Notes: generated by a model not told the origin, from the sequence alone. A stretch of 64,000 nt of DNA from an uncultured Solirubrobacterales bacterium (GCA_903939845.1 CAJAIJ010000032.1:1-64000); one strand, 5' to 3'; shown: positions 7,224-16,891, numbered from the stretch's first letter. A program made the numbers and translations.

Positions 7224-10200
7224 TTAATCGTCAGCCAGCCCGAGGAGTCTGCAGGAGTCGCAGCCGCCGCAGGGCTGCGGACCTGCGCCCCCACCGAAGT
7301 AGCGGGCCTTCGTGATCGGTTCGACCACCTCGCTTCGCAGCCGCTCCTCGACGGCCTCGAGGTCTGCCGGACCATAGGTCTTCAGGACCGGCGAGTCCGG
7401 CTCCTCGAGGAAGATGAATGCCGATTCGACCGTCTCGAGCTTCCCCGCCCTCGCGATTGCGAGTGAGTAGAGGTCCCTCTGCAGCTCGTAAGTCTTCGCC
7501 ATCAGCTCGTCCGGAGAGGCATCGGTGAGACTGTTGGTCTTGTAGTCGATCACCCAGGTCCCGTCACCGGTCTTGACCAGCAGATCGATGAAGCCGCGGA
7601 TCGTCAGGCCCCCGATCCCGAGCACGATCGGGACTTCGGGAATCGTCACCGCAGACCCATCCGAAGCCATCTTCCCAAGGTCGGAGGAGAGGAAGGCCTC
7701 GATCATCTCGGAAGCCTTCTTCGCCCTGTCGTCGGCCGATGGATCGAGCCTAACCGCGGTCAGGGCCGCCTCGATTTCCTCCTTGCTCGGCGCCACCCAG
7801 CGTTTGAGGGCTAGCCCCTCGAAAAGATCGTGGACCGCGGTCCCGAACTTCGTCCCCCCGTCGCGCTCGGTGAGGGCAGTCGAGTCCGGTCCCGCCCATG
7901 GGGTTCCGCTGCTCTCTACCTCCATGCGCAGCACTCGTCTCGCGAAGAAGCGTGCAGGGCATTCCCTGAACTCGACCATGCCCGAGAAGGAGAGCGGGAC
8001 GTCGGGGAAAAAGGCTCGCTCCGGACGTTCAAGGGGCGGCGAGGCGCCCTCGATGTTTCGGGTCTTCAGGACCAGAGGAAAGGTCCGGGTCAACTGCTCG
8101 AGGTTCTCCTCGTCCTCCGGGAGGTTGGCTTCGACCTCCAGTGCCTTGGCTCCGGAGGAACCGGATATGGAGGAGACCCAGCTTTCTGGATCCTCGAGAT
8201 CGAGATGGAACGGGGCAACGATTCGATTGATCGCCGGGAGTCGGAACCGGTTCCCATCCCCCGCGGGTCCGAACCTTCCACTCAGGATCAGCCTCTCCTC
8301 GGCCCGCGTCATCGCAACGTGGATCAAGCGGAGCTCTTCGGCCTCTGTTTCGCGGTCCGCCCTCTTCTCAACGTCCGGCCACTCGAAGACCTTCTGGCCG
8401 GAGTTCGGGATCTGCAAACCGACCCGCATAGCACCGCCTTGTCCCTCGAAGTCGAGCACGACTGGACCTTCCAGGCCACGGCCGAGCGGTCGGCCGAGAT
8501 CGGGCACGCAGACGACCGGAAACTCGAGTCCCTTGGCCTTGTGGATGGTCATGATCTTTATGGCGTCATCGTGTTCACTCGAGGCAGCGATTGCCGCCTC
8601 GGCGTCAGCCTCCCGGCTGGAGGACGCCCAGTCGAGGAATCCCCGAAGGTCTCTGCCCTCCTGGCGCTCGTATTCTCCGGCGAGAGTTGCGACCCTCTCG
8701 AGCGCTGCCAGCGAAGCCCGGTCGCGAGCGAGGCTGGCGAGGTCGAGGCCGGTCTCGTCCAGTAATCCCGAGACCAGAGATTCGAGCGGTGTTCGGTCGA
8801 GGCGCGAGCGTGCGGTCTCGATGTCTTTGTGGAAGCCGACGATCGCCGCCAGATCGCCACTCGGATCCTCATCCGACATTCCCGAATCCCGCCATCCGAG
8901 CGCGAGCTTCTCTACTCCGTGCCACAGCGCCTCATTACGGCCGGCCGTCTCGCGGACCATCCAGAGGCCGTCCGGTCCGACACCGCAGGCCGGTGAAGTC
9001 AGAGCCGCGACCAGGGCCCGGTCGTCGAGGGGGTTGGCCACAACCGAAATGAGTGAAAGCAATTCCAGGACCGCCTCGGAGGACCAAAAGCCCTTGGAGC
9101 TCGGAACTACGCTCCTGAGTCCAAACCGGGTAAGGGCATTCTGGAAGTAGTCGATCTTGGTCGTGGCGCGTAGGAGGATCGCAATATCCTTCTGTGAGTA
9201 TCGCCCGGAATCGACGATGTCCCTGAGCCGGGAGGCGACCGCCAGCGCTTCGGCCGTCGCTGCCCTCTCTCCCTCCGAATGTCCGGATTCGGCCGGACAT
9301 AGCGGCCCGAGGTCGACACCGGCCCAACCCTTCTCCGGGGTCAGGAGGAGGGTCGTGGCCGGCCCTTCGTGCCCCGCTTCCCTTCCGGCGACGAGTTCGG
9401 AGAACGAAGGTGAGGGGTCTCGATTCCCTTTGGCCGTACCTTCGTCGTCACCGTTCGAGCGGTGGATCCTCGATCCGATCGTGTTGACGGCTTCGATCAC
9501 GGCCGGGTCTGAGCGGTAGTTCATCGGGAGTTCAATGACGTCGCAGCCCCTGGCTGTACTGACCAGGTCGACCATACGGTCCCTGAATATCCCGACGTCG
9601 GCATGCCGAAAGCCGTAGATCGCTTGCATTTCGTCGCCAACCGTCATGAGGCGTGAGGTCTTCCCGGGCCTCAAGGCCTCGATCAGCCTCATCTGGAGCT
9701 GATTCGTGTCCTGAAACTCGTCGACCATGATCTCCTTGAACCTTGCTCCGTATTCGTTCCGGATCTCGGGGTTTCCTTCGAGGAGGTTCAGGGTCTTGAC
9801 TTGGAGGTCTTCGTAGTCCAGAGCGGACCTGGACTCCTTGAGTTTCGAGTACTCCTGTCCGAAAGCCTTGAGCAGGTTGTCGAACTCCGTCAACCAGGGG
9901 TAGCCCTCGCACTCGTTGAGGTCCCGCTCGATCTCCTCTCTCAGGGAGGGAATCCCGACGGCTTCTTCGAGGGCGGCGTTGTTAAAGCTGAACGCCTTGA
10001 TCTCCGCGGCCCTTACGGGTTCGTCGCCGCGGCCGTCGATCAGGGACTTCAGATTTCGGCACTTTCCCTTCTGGTCGAAGCGGTCTCCGTCCTTGAACCT
10101 TGAGATGTCGTCACGATCGAGGGCTTTGTCGATCCGCTTCGAGAGGTCTTTCAGCTTCGCGCCGGGGTAGGTCGGCACATCCATTTCCAGCTCGAGGGCA

Positions 10201-13200
10201 GGGAACTCGCAACCTCGAGACCGGAGCAGGTCGAAGGTGGAGAGGATTCCCTTCTTCAGCGTGCTCTGCTTGACCTGGGCCAGCACCTCGAGCCGCTCCT
10301 CGATTTCTTCGGCCGAACCCTTCTCGAGACTGGAGCGGAGTGCACGATCGAAGGCTTCGTCGCGAAGTGTCGAGGCCGTGATGTCATCGATCACGGCGAA
10401 GTTGGGGTCGACTCCGGCTTCCAGCGGATAAGCGGTGAGAATCCGGGAGCAGATCGAGTGGAAGGTCCCCACCCAGGCGTCGCTCATCCCAACGGCCTCG
10501 CCAGCGTCCCGGGCACGCGCACTTCGGACCTCCTCCCTGAGTTTTGCGGCGGCCTTATCGGTGAACGTGAAGACGAGGATCTGGTCGGGCTCGAGCCCTT
10601 TCTCTTTGGCCCCCCCTTCCAGCAGCCTGCGATAGCGCTCGACCGTGACCGAGGTCTTGCCGGAGCCCGCTGCTGCGGCGACCATTATCTCTTTGGCACG
10701 GGAGTCGATTACCTCCTCCTGCTCTTGGGAGAAAGGAAAGGACTCACCCTCCTCCGATCCCAGGACGGACTCTTCCAGTTCGGGCGCGGCTTCCGTCACT
10801 ACCTCGGGGGGAGGCACCGACGGCGTCGCCGGAAGGAGGTGATCGGGATCCTCGAGGTGCTTCCTGCAGTCGTCCGGAGGGTGTTCCAGCGAGCCCTCCC
10901 GAATGCCGGACACGGCCTGGTTGGCCAGACCGTGGGCCGCGTCCATGAACGATTCGACCGAGTCGACCAGGTCGGTGCTGACGTGACCCCGTCCGCCGAC
11001 GACCTCGGGCTCGTCCTTCGGAATCGCACCCCTCGGACGGTTGTCGTCGGATTCCTTCAGTGGCAATATGAATCCAGCTACTGGCTTCAGTCCCAGGGAT
11101 CGCTGAAGGGCCAACATGTAGAGGGGCACCTGTACCTTGCCCTTCTCGACGAGCTTGGAAGCGGAGTGATCGGAATCCGCCGAACCCGTCTTGTAGTCCA
11201 TCACCAGGGCCTCGGCTCCCTCAACCGGCTCACCGCCTCCGCGGATGTCGACCCGATCGACCATGCCTCTGAGGCGCCATCCGTCCATTTCGACTTCGTC
11301 GAGAGTCCTCGGAACCGGCTCCCTGTCGGAGTCGACCCGGAGGAACCGCTGCTCGAACAGGGCCGGAACGAACTCGGGGCTGGCCTGCTCGGCCTCCCGC
11401 CGGATGAAGTCCCGGATCATTTTGTCGAGAGTGAACCTTGCCAGCCTGATCGCGGGTTCATCGCCAACGAGAGAGCTGTCTGGGTCTTCCGAGAGAACCT
11501 CCTCGAACAAAGCCGGAATTCGGTCCAGCCAGTCCTCGAGATCCTCCGGCGTCGGCCCGGCCCCCGGGGTCTGTCTGTACAGGCGTTCGAGAACTGCATG
11601 CACGAACGTTCCGCTGATCAGGTAGGTCGGGTCGGGGCGGAAGGGCTTCGGGTTGATGCGCCGATCGAGGAGCCAGGACCATGGGCATGCCAGCCAGGCT
11701 TCGATCTCGGAAGGAGAGAAGCTTTCAATCCCGGCGATGGTTGCCTTCGTGTCGGGGTTTTCGAACTTTCCAAGCTCCCGGCTGCGCTTGTCCAGTTCGG
11801 CAGTTCTCCGGATGCCTTCGTTCAGCCTTGCGGTCAGATCCGGACCGACTCCAAGCGCATCGGGACTCCCGCTCTCAACCACCAGGGATCGGAGCAGTTC
11901 CGTCTCGGTCGGCGCAAGGATCGGGGGGAAGGAAACGTCTGAGCCCGACCTCTGGAGAAGAGGCAGGGGGTCCGGGCAGAGGCCGACGATTTCGGCGATC
12001 AGCGGGGAGGGCGCGGTGCTCTTTCCGCTGTCGTCGCTGGTCGTACAACAGAGCCATATCGCATCAGTCGGAACGTTGAGACAGGAAAACAGGAGGTAAC
12101 GGGCCTGGACTTCGGGATCGACGCGTTCGAGCATCTCGAGACCTCGACGCTCCGAGGTCGAGAGAAAGGGTCCGGCTCGACTGAGGTCTCTCGTGCCGCC
12201 CTCCTGAAGGCCGGCGACGAAGAGGTAGCGGACCCTCTTCGCTCTGAGTGCCCACAACCCGGTGATTCTCACGGATCCCTTGGTCGGCACCGTCCAGACT
12301 TTGATCTCACCGCGTCTGATTGCGTCGAGCATCAGGGCCGTGCCGGCCTTCCCCCCGGTGTCGGCCGAAGCCAGGTCCGCGGCGGCTTCGGCGAGGGTCT
12401 CGGCCATCCGGACCTCGAGTTCAATCACTGGGTCAGGACCAATTGCTACCGAATCCCGCTCCGCCCCCTGGGTCGAAGCCGCCGCATCCTTCAGAATCTT
12501 TCGGCCCGTCTGTCGGGCGAGGTCACCGATCGTGACCAGAACATCGGGTCCATTTCGATCTTCGTCTTCGAAGAGCGACATCCAGGGGCCGCGATCCCTG
12601 TCGGTCACTAGCTCGAAGGCGCCCCGAGCCGAGCCGATGCCCCTCCGGCGGCAGTCCCTTTCCAGCTCATCGACTGCCTCGCGATCGGGACCGAGGGGGC
12701 CTCGAAGCCAGAGGATCAGATCGTCGGCAGTCCCGTCGGGCCCGGCGGCTCGAAGGAGGGCGGCGAGACTTGCACCGACCGAGGTCGAGAGCGCACCGGT
12801 CTCGGTCTCCAGGGTGGCCGGGATTTCATAACGCCGCAGAACACCAAGGAGCAGACGCCCGCTCGAAGAGGGATCCGTGTGGGCGATGGCGATTTCGTCC
12901 GGCAGGGTGTCTCCCGCAGCGAGCAGGCGGGCGATCTCGGCACCGATGGCCTCCGCCTCTTTCCTCTCGCCTGCGGCCCTGATCAGGGTCACCGGGGGAT
13001 TGCTCTCGAGCTTGCGATCGCGACCATCGGTGATGAAGGCTTCGGCTAGACCAGCGAGCGGGCTGGAGGGAGACGGTCGGTCCGCGACCGAATCGGCGAA
13101 GCCCGCTGGCGCATCCGTGATGCCGACACGGTGGACGAGCCTGCTCATCAGACGGTCGGTCAGGAATCCCCGACCGAGATCGTCCTTCCGGGTCACGACC

Positions 13201-13958
13201 ATCCAGACCTCGACCTCGGCTTCATTCGTGAGCTTCCTCAGCAGCTCGAGCTGCTGTCCGGTCATGTCGTCGAACCCGGCCACGAATACCGGTCTGTCCT
13301 TCCAGGCCGGATCGGTCTTGAAGCGGTCAGCGACCACCTCCAACGCCCGGTCGGCAAGGCGGGGTATGTCGGTCAGACCATCGGCTTCGAGATCCAGCTC
13401 GTACTCGGTCACCAAGGGCTCAATCCCAGCGCGGATCGTCTCGAGTGCATCGGCCGAAGGCCCCTCATTCGCCCGATCCCGGTCGGCGTCATAGGGGTCG
13501 CCCCTCTCGATCCTCTCGGCCCTGTACTCGTCGACGAGCTCGAGGGCCGCATCCAAGAGTCCCGGCTGGGTGTCGGTTCTTCCCTGGATCCTCGCTGCCG
13601 GGCCCTCCGCCGTCTTGGCCGCCGCTTCGACGGCCCGCTCGAGTGCCAGCCTCCTTCGCATCTCTCCGGCGACTCGAGGTTCCTTTCCGTCGGCCGATCG
13701 CACGACCTCTCTGCACATGTCCTGGAAGTGGAAGATTCGGCCTCCGGCGAACCCGCCTGCGCCCTGCTCGATTGCGCTCCGACCGGTGCCCTCAGCTTCC
13801 GGGCTCCGAGTGAGCCTGCGCTCCCAGGCAAAAACGTCGTCGACTGAAGGAACGAGCAGGATCGGGTTGCGACCGGCGCCAGCGGCCTCGAGGAACTCGC
13901 TCTTGAGGTCTTCGGTCCGGCCGGTGTTCGGCAATCCGGTGATCAGGTGCAGGGGCAT
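7224..13958 (-). CDS. Fused AddB-AddA-type helicase-nuclease, 2244 aa
   Basis: This is a single polypeptide joining two proteins that are normally separate subunits of a double-strand-break-resecting helicase-nuclease. Residues 1 to about 1030 are AddB-like: a degenerate P-loop GLPNTGRT at 8-15, an inactive helicase-like region, and a PD-(D/E)XK nuclease with MDYKTGS near 920. Residues about 1075-2244 are AddA-like: Walker A AAAAGSGKTS near 1096, DEFQDT near 1414, MTIHKAKGLEFP near 1806, and a second RecB nuclease with IDYKTNS near 2138. Four Cys that could hold a 4Fe-4S cluster surround the C-terminal nuclease (FRECPARFF near 2000 and CGGCDSC near 2230). No stop or frameshift interrupts the frame. 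TAGACT 6 nt before the ATG suggests leaderless expression. Confidence 0.93.
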   Translation of the reverse strand: MPLHLITGLPNTGRTEDLKSEFLEAAGAGRNPILLVPSVDDVFAWERRLTRSPEAEGTGRSAIEQGAGGFAGGRIFHFQDMCREVVRSADGKEPRVAGEMRRRLALERAVEAAAKTAEGPAARIQGRTDTQPGLLDAALELVDEYRAERIERGDPYDADRDRANEGPSADALETIRAGIEPLVTEYELDLEADGLTDIPRLADRALEVVADRFKTDPAWKDRPVFVAGFDDMTGQQLELLRKLTNEAEVEVWMVVTRKDDLGRGFLTDRLMSRLVHRVGITDAPAGFADSVADRPSPSSPLAGLAEAFITDGRDRKLESNPPVTLIRAAGERKEAEAIGAEIARLLAAGDTLPDEIAIAHTDPSSSGRLLLGVLRRYEIPATLETETGALSTSVGASLAALLRAAGPDGTADDLILWLRGPLGPDREAVDELERDCRRRGIGSARGAFELVTDRDRGPWMSLFEDEDRNGPDVLVTIGDLARQTGRKILKDAAASTQGAERDSVAIGPDPVIELEVRMAETLAEAAADLASADTGGKAGTALMLDAIRRGEIKVWTVPTKGSVRITGLWALRAKRVRYLFVAGLQEGGTRDLSRAGPFLSTSERRGLEMLERVDPEVQARYLLFSCLNVPTDAIWLCCTTSDDSGKSTAPSPLIAEIVGLCPDPLPLLQRSGSDVSFPPILAPTETELLRSLVVESGSPDALGVGPDLTARLNEGIRRTAELDKRSRELGKFENPDTKATIAGIESFSPSEIEAWLACPWSWLLDRRINPKPFRPDPTYLISGTFVHAVLERLYRQTPGAGPTPEDLEDWLDRIPALFEEVLSEDPDSSLVGDEPAIRLARFTLDKMIRDFIRREAEQASPEFVPALFEQRFLRVDSDREPVPRTLDEVEMDGWRLRGMVDRVDIRGGGEPVEGAEALVMDYKTGSADSDHSASKLVEKGKVQVPLYMLALQRSLGLKPVAGFILPLKESDDNRPRGAIPKDEPEVVGGRGHVSTDLVDSVESFMDAAHGLANQAVSGIREGSLEHPPDDCRKHLEDPDHLLPATPSVPPPEVVTEAAPELEESVLGSEEGESFPFSQEQEEVIDSRAKEIMVAAAAGSGKTSVTVERYRRLLEGGAKEKGLEPDQILVFTFTDKAAAKLREEVRSARARDAGEAVGMSDAWVGTFHSICSRILTAYPLEAGVDPNFAVIDDITASTLRDEAFDRALRSSLEKGSAEEIEERLEVLAQVKQSTLKKGILSTFDLLRSRGCEFPALELEMDVPTYPGAKLKDLSKRIDKALDRDDISRFKDGDRFDQKGKCRNLKSLIDGRGDEPVRAAEIKAFSFNNAALEEAVGIPSLREEIERDLNECEGYPWLTEFDNLLKAFGQEYSKLKESRSALDYEDLQVKTLNLLEGNPEIRNEYGARFKEIMVDEFQDTNQLQMRLIEALRPGKTSRLMTVGDEMQAIYGFRHADVGIFRDRMVDLVSTARGCDVIELPMNYRSDPAVIEAVNTIGSRIHRSNGDDEGTAKGNRDPSPSFSELVAGREAGHEGPATTLLLTPEKGWAGVDLGPLCPAESGHSEGERAATAEALAVASRLRDIVDSGRYSQKDIAILLRATTKIDYFQNALTRFGLRSVVPSSKGFWSSEAVLELLSLISVVANPLDDRALVAALTSPACGVGPDGLWMVRETAGRNEALWHGVEKLALGWRDSGMSDEDPSGDLAAIVGFHKDIETARSRLDRTPLESLVSGLLDETGLDLASLARDRASLAALERVATLAGEYERQEGRDLRGFLDWASSSREADAEAAIAASSEHDDAIKIMTIHKAKGLEFPVVCVPDLGRPLGRGLEGPVVLDFEGQGGAMRVGLQIPNSGQKVFEWPDVEKRADRETEAEELRLIHVAMTRAEERLILSGRFGPAGDGNRFRLPAINRIVAPFHLDLEDPESWVSSISGSSGAKALEVEANLPEDEENLEQLTRTFPLVLKTRNIEGASPPLERPERAFFPDVPLSFSGMVEFRECPARFFARRVLRMEVESSGTPWAGPDSTALTERDGGTKFGTAVHDLFEGLALKRWVAPSKEEIEAALTAVRLDPSADDRAKKASEMIEAFLSSDLGKMASDGSAVTIPEVPIVLGIGGLTIRGFIDLLVKTGDGTWVIDYKTNSLTDASPDELMAKTYELQRDLYSLAIARAGKLETVESAFIFLEEPDSPVLKTYGPADLEAVEERLRSEVVEPITKARYFGGGAGPQPCGGCDSCRLLGLADD

Positions 13959-13964
13959 CTTCTG

Positions 13965-13970
13965 AGTCTA
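13965..13970 (-). promoter_or_regulatory. Probable -10 element of the AddB-AddA gene
   Basis: TAGACT on the minus strand, 6 nt before the ATG. No Shine-Dalgarno. Confidence 0.4.
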
Positions 13971-14113
13971 AAGTCGGAGGGAGCAGCCTTTTTGTGACAG
14001 TCGGGCCGGAGGGGTCCCGGCGAGGCGTGACCAGAGCGTTTTTTCGTCCTGCCCCACCTCTATCTTCGACTCATCAGCCGCTCTCCCGAAGATACGAAGG
14101 AAGGTCCGGTGCG

Positions 14114-14569
14114 ATGCCCCTCTGTTTCGTAGATCCCGCCGATGCGATCAATGTGATTTCCGAGTCGATCGGTCGCGAGGCCCGGAGGCAGTTGATCGGG
14201 GAGGCGCTCAGGGCGTGGGTCGACGAGATCCCGGACGAAGAGCTCGAGACCCAGTATGCCCGTGCACTTGCCGAGCTCGACCAGGACGACCTCTCGCTCC
14301 TCGCGGCGTGGCACTCCTCGATGGAGGTCGGTCAGGCGGTACCCAACCGGGACTTCCTCATGGGCGCCTTTCCATCACTCGGAGAGCACCGGCGTGAAGC
14401 GCTGAAACTCGCAGCCGGATTCAGGGGCGAGGAAGTCCTCGAGGAGGGGTTGACCGAGGAGCTGGCCCTCGAGACGGTGGTCGGCTGGCTTTCGCCCGAG
14501 CGCCTGATGGGTCTGGCGGAGCACGCCATGGACCTGTACATCTGGGATCGGATCGGCTCCGACAACTAG
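14114..14569 (+). CDS. Hypothetical protein, mostly helical
   Basis: I do not recognise this 151-aa protein. It is acidic and predicted helical, with no signal peptide, membrane segment or metal motif. Distinctive stretches are VDPADAINVISESIGREARRQ, LDQDDLSLLAAWHSSMEVGQ and LSPERLMGLAEHAMDLY. Its Glu/Leu-rich helices suggest a small helical bundle. The frame is open back to 13994, but ATG 14114 has a GGAAGG ribosome-binding site about 8 nt upstream and begins the ordered part. It is divergent from the AddB-AddA gene and convergent with the HAD gene. Confidence 0.65.
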   Translation: MPLCFVDPADAINVISESIGREARRQLIGEALRAWVDEIPDEELETQYARALAELDQDDLSLLAAWHSSMEVGQAVPNRDFLMGAFPSLGEHRREALKLAAGFRGEEVLEEGLTEELALETVVGWLSPERLMGLAEHAMDLYIWDRIGSDN

Positions 14570-14597
14570 CTGAGGACCGGGTCGGGACCGGCTGCGG

Positions 14598-15254
14598 TCA
14601 GGCGGTCAGGCCGAGCTTCGCGTGGACCTCGGCCCGGGCCTGTGCGGTCTCCCTGAAGTGGACGACCTCGAAGCCGAGATCGGACGCCGCCTCGCAGTTG
14701 ATCTCCAGATCGTCGACGAAAAGACATGCACCGGGCGGCAGCTCGACCCGTTCCAGGGTCAGTTCGTAGATCCTCGGGTCGGGCTTTCGGACTCCGACGA
14801 ACGCCGAATCCACGACCGTCTCGAATAGCTCGTCGACCGGCAGCATCGAACGCCAGAGCGGCTCCCACTCCTTGACGTTGTTGGTCAACAGGGCGGTCCT
14901 GAGACCCTCACGCCTGACCTCCCTGATCAGATCGATCATGCCGATGTTCGGGTCGAGCGCCTCGAAGAACCTCAGCCCCAGCTCGCCGAAATCGACCGGC
15001 CTCTCGAGGTCTTCGGCCAGCTGCTCGGACATCGCCCGGGTGAACTCAGCCTCCGGGATCCGCCCGCACTCCAGCTCGAAGAGGGGGTTAGCCCCGGTCT
15101 TCTCGGTGATCCGGGCGAGGGCGATGCCCAGGCTCTCGGGCGGGATCCCGGCGGCATCGTGGATCGCTGCGAAGGACTGGAAGAGGGGCGTCGTCAGGAC
15201 CCCGCCGAAGTCCGAAATGAGCATCTCGATCCGAATGTCGTCACCGCCCGTCAT
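14598..15254 (-). CDS. HAD-superfamily hydrolase (subclass IA)
   Basis: This 218-aa protein shows all four HAD motifs. Motif I is ISDFGGVLT with the nucleophile Asp; the usual second Asp is Gly, as in the YihX/epoxide-hydrolase-N group. Motif II is LLTNN, motif III is the Lys in RKPDPRIYELTL, and motif IV is FVDDLEINCEAA. Members of this branch are usually phosphatases of small phosphorylated metabolites, but no substrate can be assigned. Its 5' end overlaps the FxsA stop by 14 nt, so the two genes are co-transcribed. Translation may start at Met11 (MLISDFGG) instead. Confidence 0.85.
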   Translation of the reverse strand: MTGGDDIRIEMLISDFGGVLTTPLFQSFAAIHDAAGIPPESLGIALARITEKTGANPLFELECGRIPEAEFTRAMSEQLAEDLERPVDFGELGLRFFEALDPNIGMIDLIREVRREGLRTALLTNNVKEWEPLWRSMLPVDELFETVVDSAFVGVRKPDPRIYELTLERVELPPGACLFVDDLEINCEAASDLGFEVVHFRETAQARAEVHAKLGLTA

Positions 15255-15810
15255 CGCTGCCTCCAGCCGGCGGCAGGGAGGGGGGAGGGGGTGTCGCCTC
15301 GGCTCTCGCCGTCGGTCCCGGCCCCGTTTCGATCTCGGTCGTCTCCACGGTCACCTCGACAGCCTCGCCATCTATGTCCCAGGTCGAACGGCGCGAACGC
15401 CATGTTCCCCAAGCCCGGTTTCCCCACGCCCCTCCGGTCGCAACCATCCTGTAGCGGCTGGCGAAGAGGGCGAACCCGGCGAGTCGGACCAGATAACGGG
15501 TCGGCGGGAAGAGCAGGAACAGGCCCAGCAGCGAGGTGATGAATCCAGGGATGATCAGAAGGACGGCCCCCAGCGTGATCATGGTCCCGTCGAATGCTTC
15601 CCTCGCAGGAGGGCGCCTCTCATCGATGGCCCCCCGGAAGCGTTGCCAGTGCACCCGCCCCCGGTGCCTCAGGATCAGGATTCCGGCGACCGTCGAGGCA
15701 AACAGCAACAGAAGCATCCAGAAGAAACCGATCCACATCGCCACCTGCACCATCACGAAAAGCTCGGCGATCGGCCAGATCACGAGCAGGGCGATGAGGA
15801 GCACGAGCAT
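15241..15810 (-). CDS. fxsA: FxsA-family membrane protein
   Basis: This 189-aa inner-membrane protein has the FxsA pattern: two N-terminal helices (LLIALLVIWPIAELFVMVQV and FFWMLLLLFASTVAGILIL), a cytoplasmic loop ending in DGTMITLGAVLLIIPGFITSLLGLFLLFPPTR, and a charged Pro-rich C-terminal tail. In Escherichia coli FxsA relieves F-plasmid exclusion of phage T7. Its ordinary role is unknown. It is the first gene of a pair with the HAD hydrolase and divergent from the SufT-like gene. Confidence 0.85.
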   Translation of the reverse strand: MLVLLIALLVIWPIAELFVMVQVAMWIGFFWMLLLLFASTVAGILILRHRGRVHWQRFRGAIDERRPPAREAFDGTMITLGAVLLIIPGFITSLLGLFLLFPPTRYLVRLAGFALFASRYRMVATGGAWGNRAWGTWRSRRSTWDIDGEAVEVTVETTEIETGPGPTARAEATPPPPSLPPAGGSDDGR

Positions 15811-15817
15811 CGACCAA

Positions 15818-15823
15818 AGGTTA
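15818..15823 (-). promoter_or_regulatory. Probable -10 element of fxsA
   Basis: TAACCT on the minus strand, 7 nt before the ATG at 15810. Confidence 0.4.
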
Positions 15824-15883
15824 CGACTTCGCGACGACCTGCCGTGGAGGAGCCGTCTGGCACCTCCACCGATCGGGTCCGGC

Positions 15884-15889
15884 TAGGAT
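15884..15889 (+). promoter_or_regulatory. Probable -10 element of the SufT-like gene
   Basis: TAGGAT lies 6 nt before ATG 15896. Confidence 0.45.
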
Positions 15890-15895
15890 GCACCC

Positions 15896-16213
15896 ATGTC
15901 AGATTCCCAAACCGGCATGCCTTCCGAGGAGCAGGTATTCGAGGCGCTCGAAGAGGTGATCGACCCCGAACTGGGGCTCGACTTCGTCTCGCTGGGTCTC
16001 GTCTACGGCGTCGAGATCGAGGCTCCCGACGTCCACGTCACCTTCACCCTTACGACTCCGGCCTGTCCGATCGGACCCCAGGTGTCCGAGCAGATGAAGG
16101 AGTTCGTCGGCAACCTCGCCGGAGTCAGGGACGTCCACCCGAAGATGATCTTCGACCCGCCCTGGTCCCCGGAGATGATGTCCGACGACGCCAAGTTCGC
16201 ACTCGGTTTCTAG
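15896..16213 (+). CDS. SufT-like MIP18/DUF59 Fe-S assembly factor
   Basis: This 105-aa single-domain MIP18 protein has the characteristic DPELGLDFVSLGLVYGVEI start and the conserved Cys in TTPACPIGP (near residue 56). The family (SufT, PaaD, CIA2) helps mature Fe-S proteins. In many actinobacteria and Firmicutes the homologue is encoded in or near the SUF operon, but here it lies about 6 kb from it. It is followed after 30 nt by the GAP-family gene on the same strand. Confidence 0.85.
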   Translation: MSDSQTGMPSEEQVFEALEEVIDPELGLDFVSLGLVYGVEIEAPDVHVTFTLTTPACPIGPQVSEQMKEFVGNLAGVRDVHPKMIFDPPWSPEMMSDDAKFALGF

Positions 16214-16243
16214 GCACCGGCCGGTGGTCATCTGACGACCACT

Positions 16244-16891
16244 TTGCTCTTGATCCTGCCGTTCGCCTTCGTTGGCTCTCTGAGTCCGATGATGCTGACC
16301 GAGCAGACCCTGATCCTCACCACCGCCCACGGCAAGAGAGCCGCTACCGCTTACGCCTTCGGGGCGATCCTGGTCCTGCTCGCCGTCGCATCGGCGCTCG
16401 TCCTGCTGGGGCGGTCGATCGACCTTCCCAACGACCCGTCTCTAAGCGCCTGGGTGGAGCTCGCGCTGGGGATCGCGCTGATTGCCGCTGCTGCGATCCT
16501 GCATCACCGCGGCGATCGAAGCTCTGAAGGCAAGGAGAGGAAGGCACCGCCCAACATCGGAATCGGGGGCGGGCTCCTCTTCGGAGCGTTCTCGATGGCT
16601 ACGAACTACAAGGCGTTGGCCCTGATGCTCCCGGCCGCGAAGGTCATCGTGACCTCCGGGGTGGATCTGCCGGAGCGGATGGTCCTCACGGTCGTTCTGG
16701 TCCTGATCACCTCGATCCCCGCCTGGCTTCCGGTCATTCTCGAAGTGATCCTGCCGGGCTCGATGGATCGAATCATCGGTGCCATCAAGCACTTCCTCGA
16801 ACGGTTCGGCCACCGGATCCTGGTTGCCCTGCTGGCATTGCTCGGAGCCTTCCTGACGGTTCGGGGCGCCATTCTCGTGGCTGGCCTCTGA
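16244..16891 (+). CDS. GAP/Sap-family polytopic membrane protein
   Basis: This 215-aa protein has about six membrane helices and the pattern of the GAP (SfLAP) family: SLSPMMLTEQTLILTT near the N-terminus, GLLFGAFSMATNYKALALMLPAA in the middle and a final LLALLGAFLTVRGAILVAGL helix. Mycobacterial relatives take part in the export of cell-surface glycolipids. TTG 16244 is the first plausible start and gives a rather abrupt N-terminus (LLILPF). A CTG twelve nucleotides earlier would add four residues. No Shine-Dalgarno is visible. Confidence 0.72.
   Translation: MLLILPFAFVGSLSPMMLTEQTLILTTAHGKRAATAYAFGAILVLLAVASALVLLGRSIDLPNDPSLSAWVELALGIALIAAAAILHHRGDRSSEGKERKAPPNIGIGGGLLFGAFSMATNYKALALMLPAAKVIVTSGVDLPERMVLTVVLVLITSIPAWLPVILEVILPGSMDRIIGAIKHFLERFGHRILVALLALLGAFLTVRGAILVAGL

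Noticed and set aside
7573-9150. 525-codon Ser-rich plus-strand ORF
   Set aside because: Antisense to the AddA-like half of the fusion.
10458-11942. 494-codon plus-strand ORF
   Set aside because: Antisense to the well-supported AddB-AddA gene, with no domain logic and no ribosome-binding site.
14872-16527. 551-codon plus-strand ORF
   Set aside because: It crosses HAD, fxsA, the SufT-like and GAP genes in another frame and has no recognisable domain.
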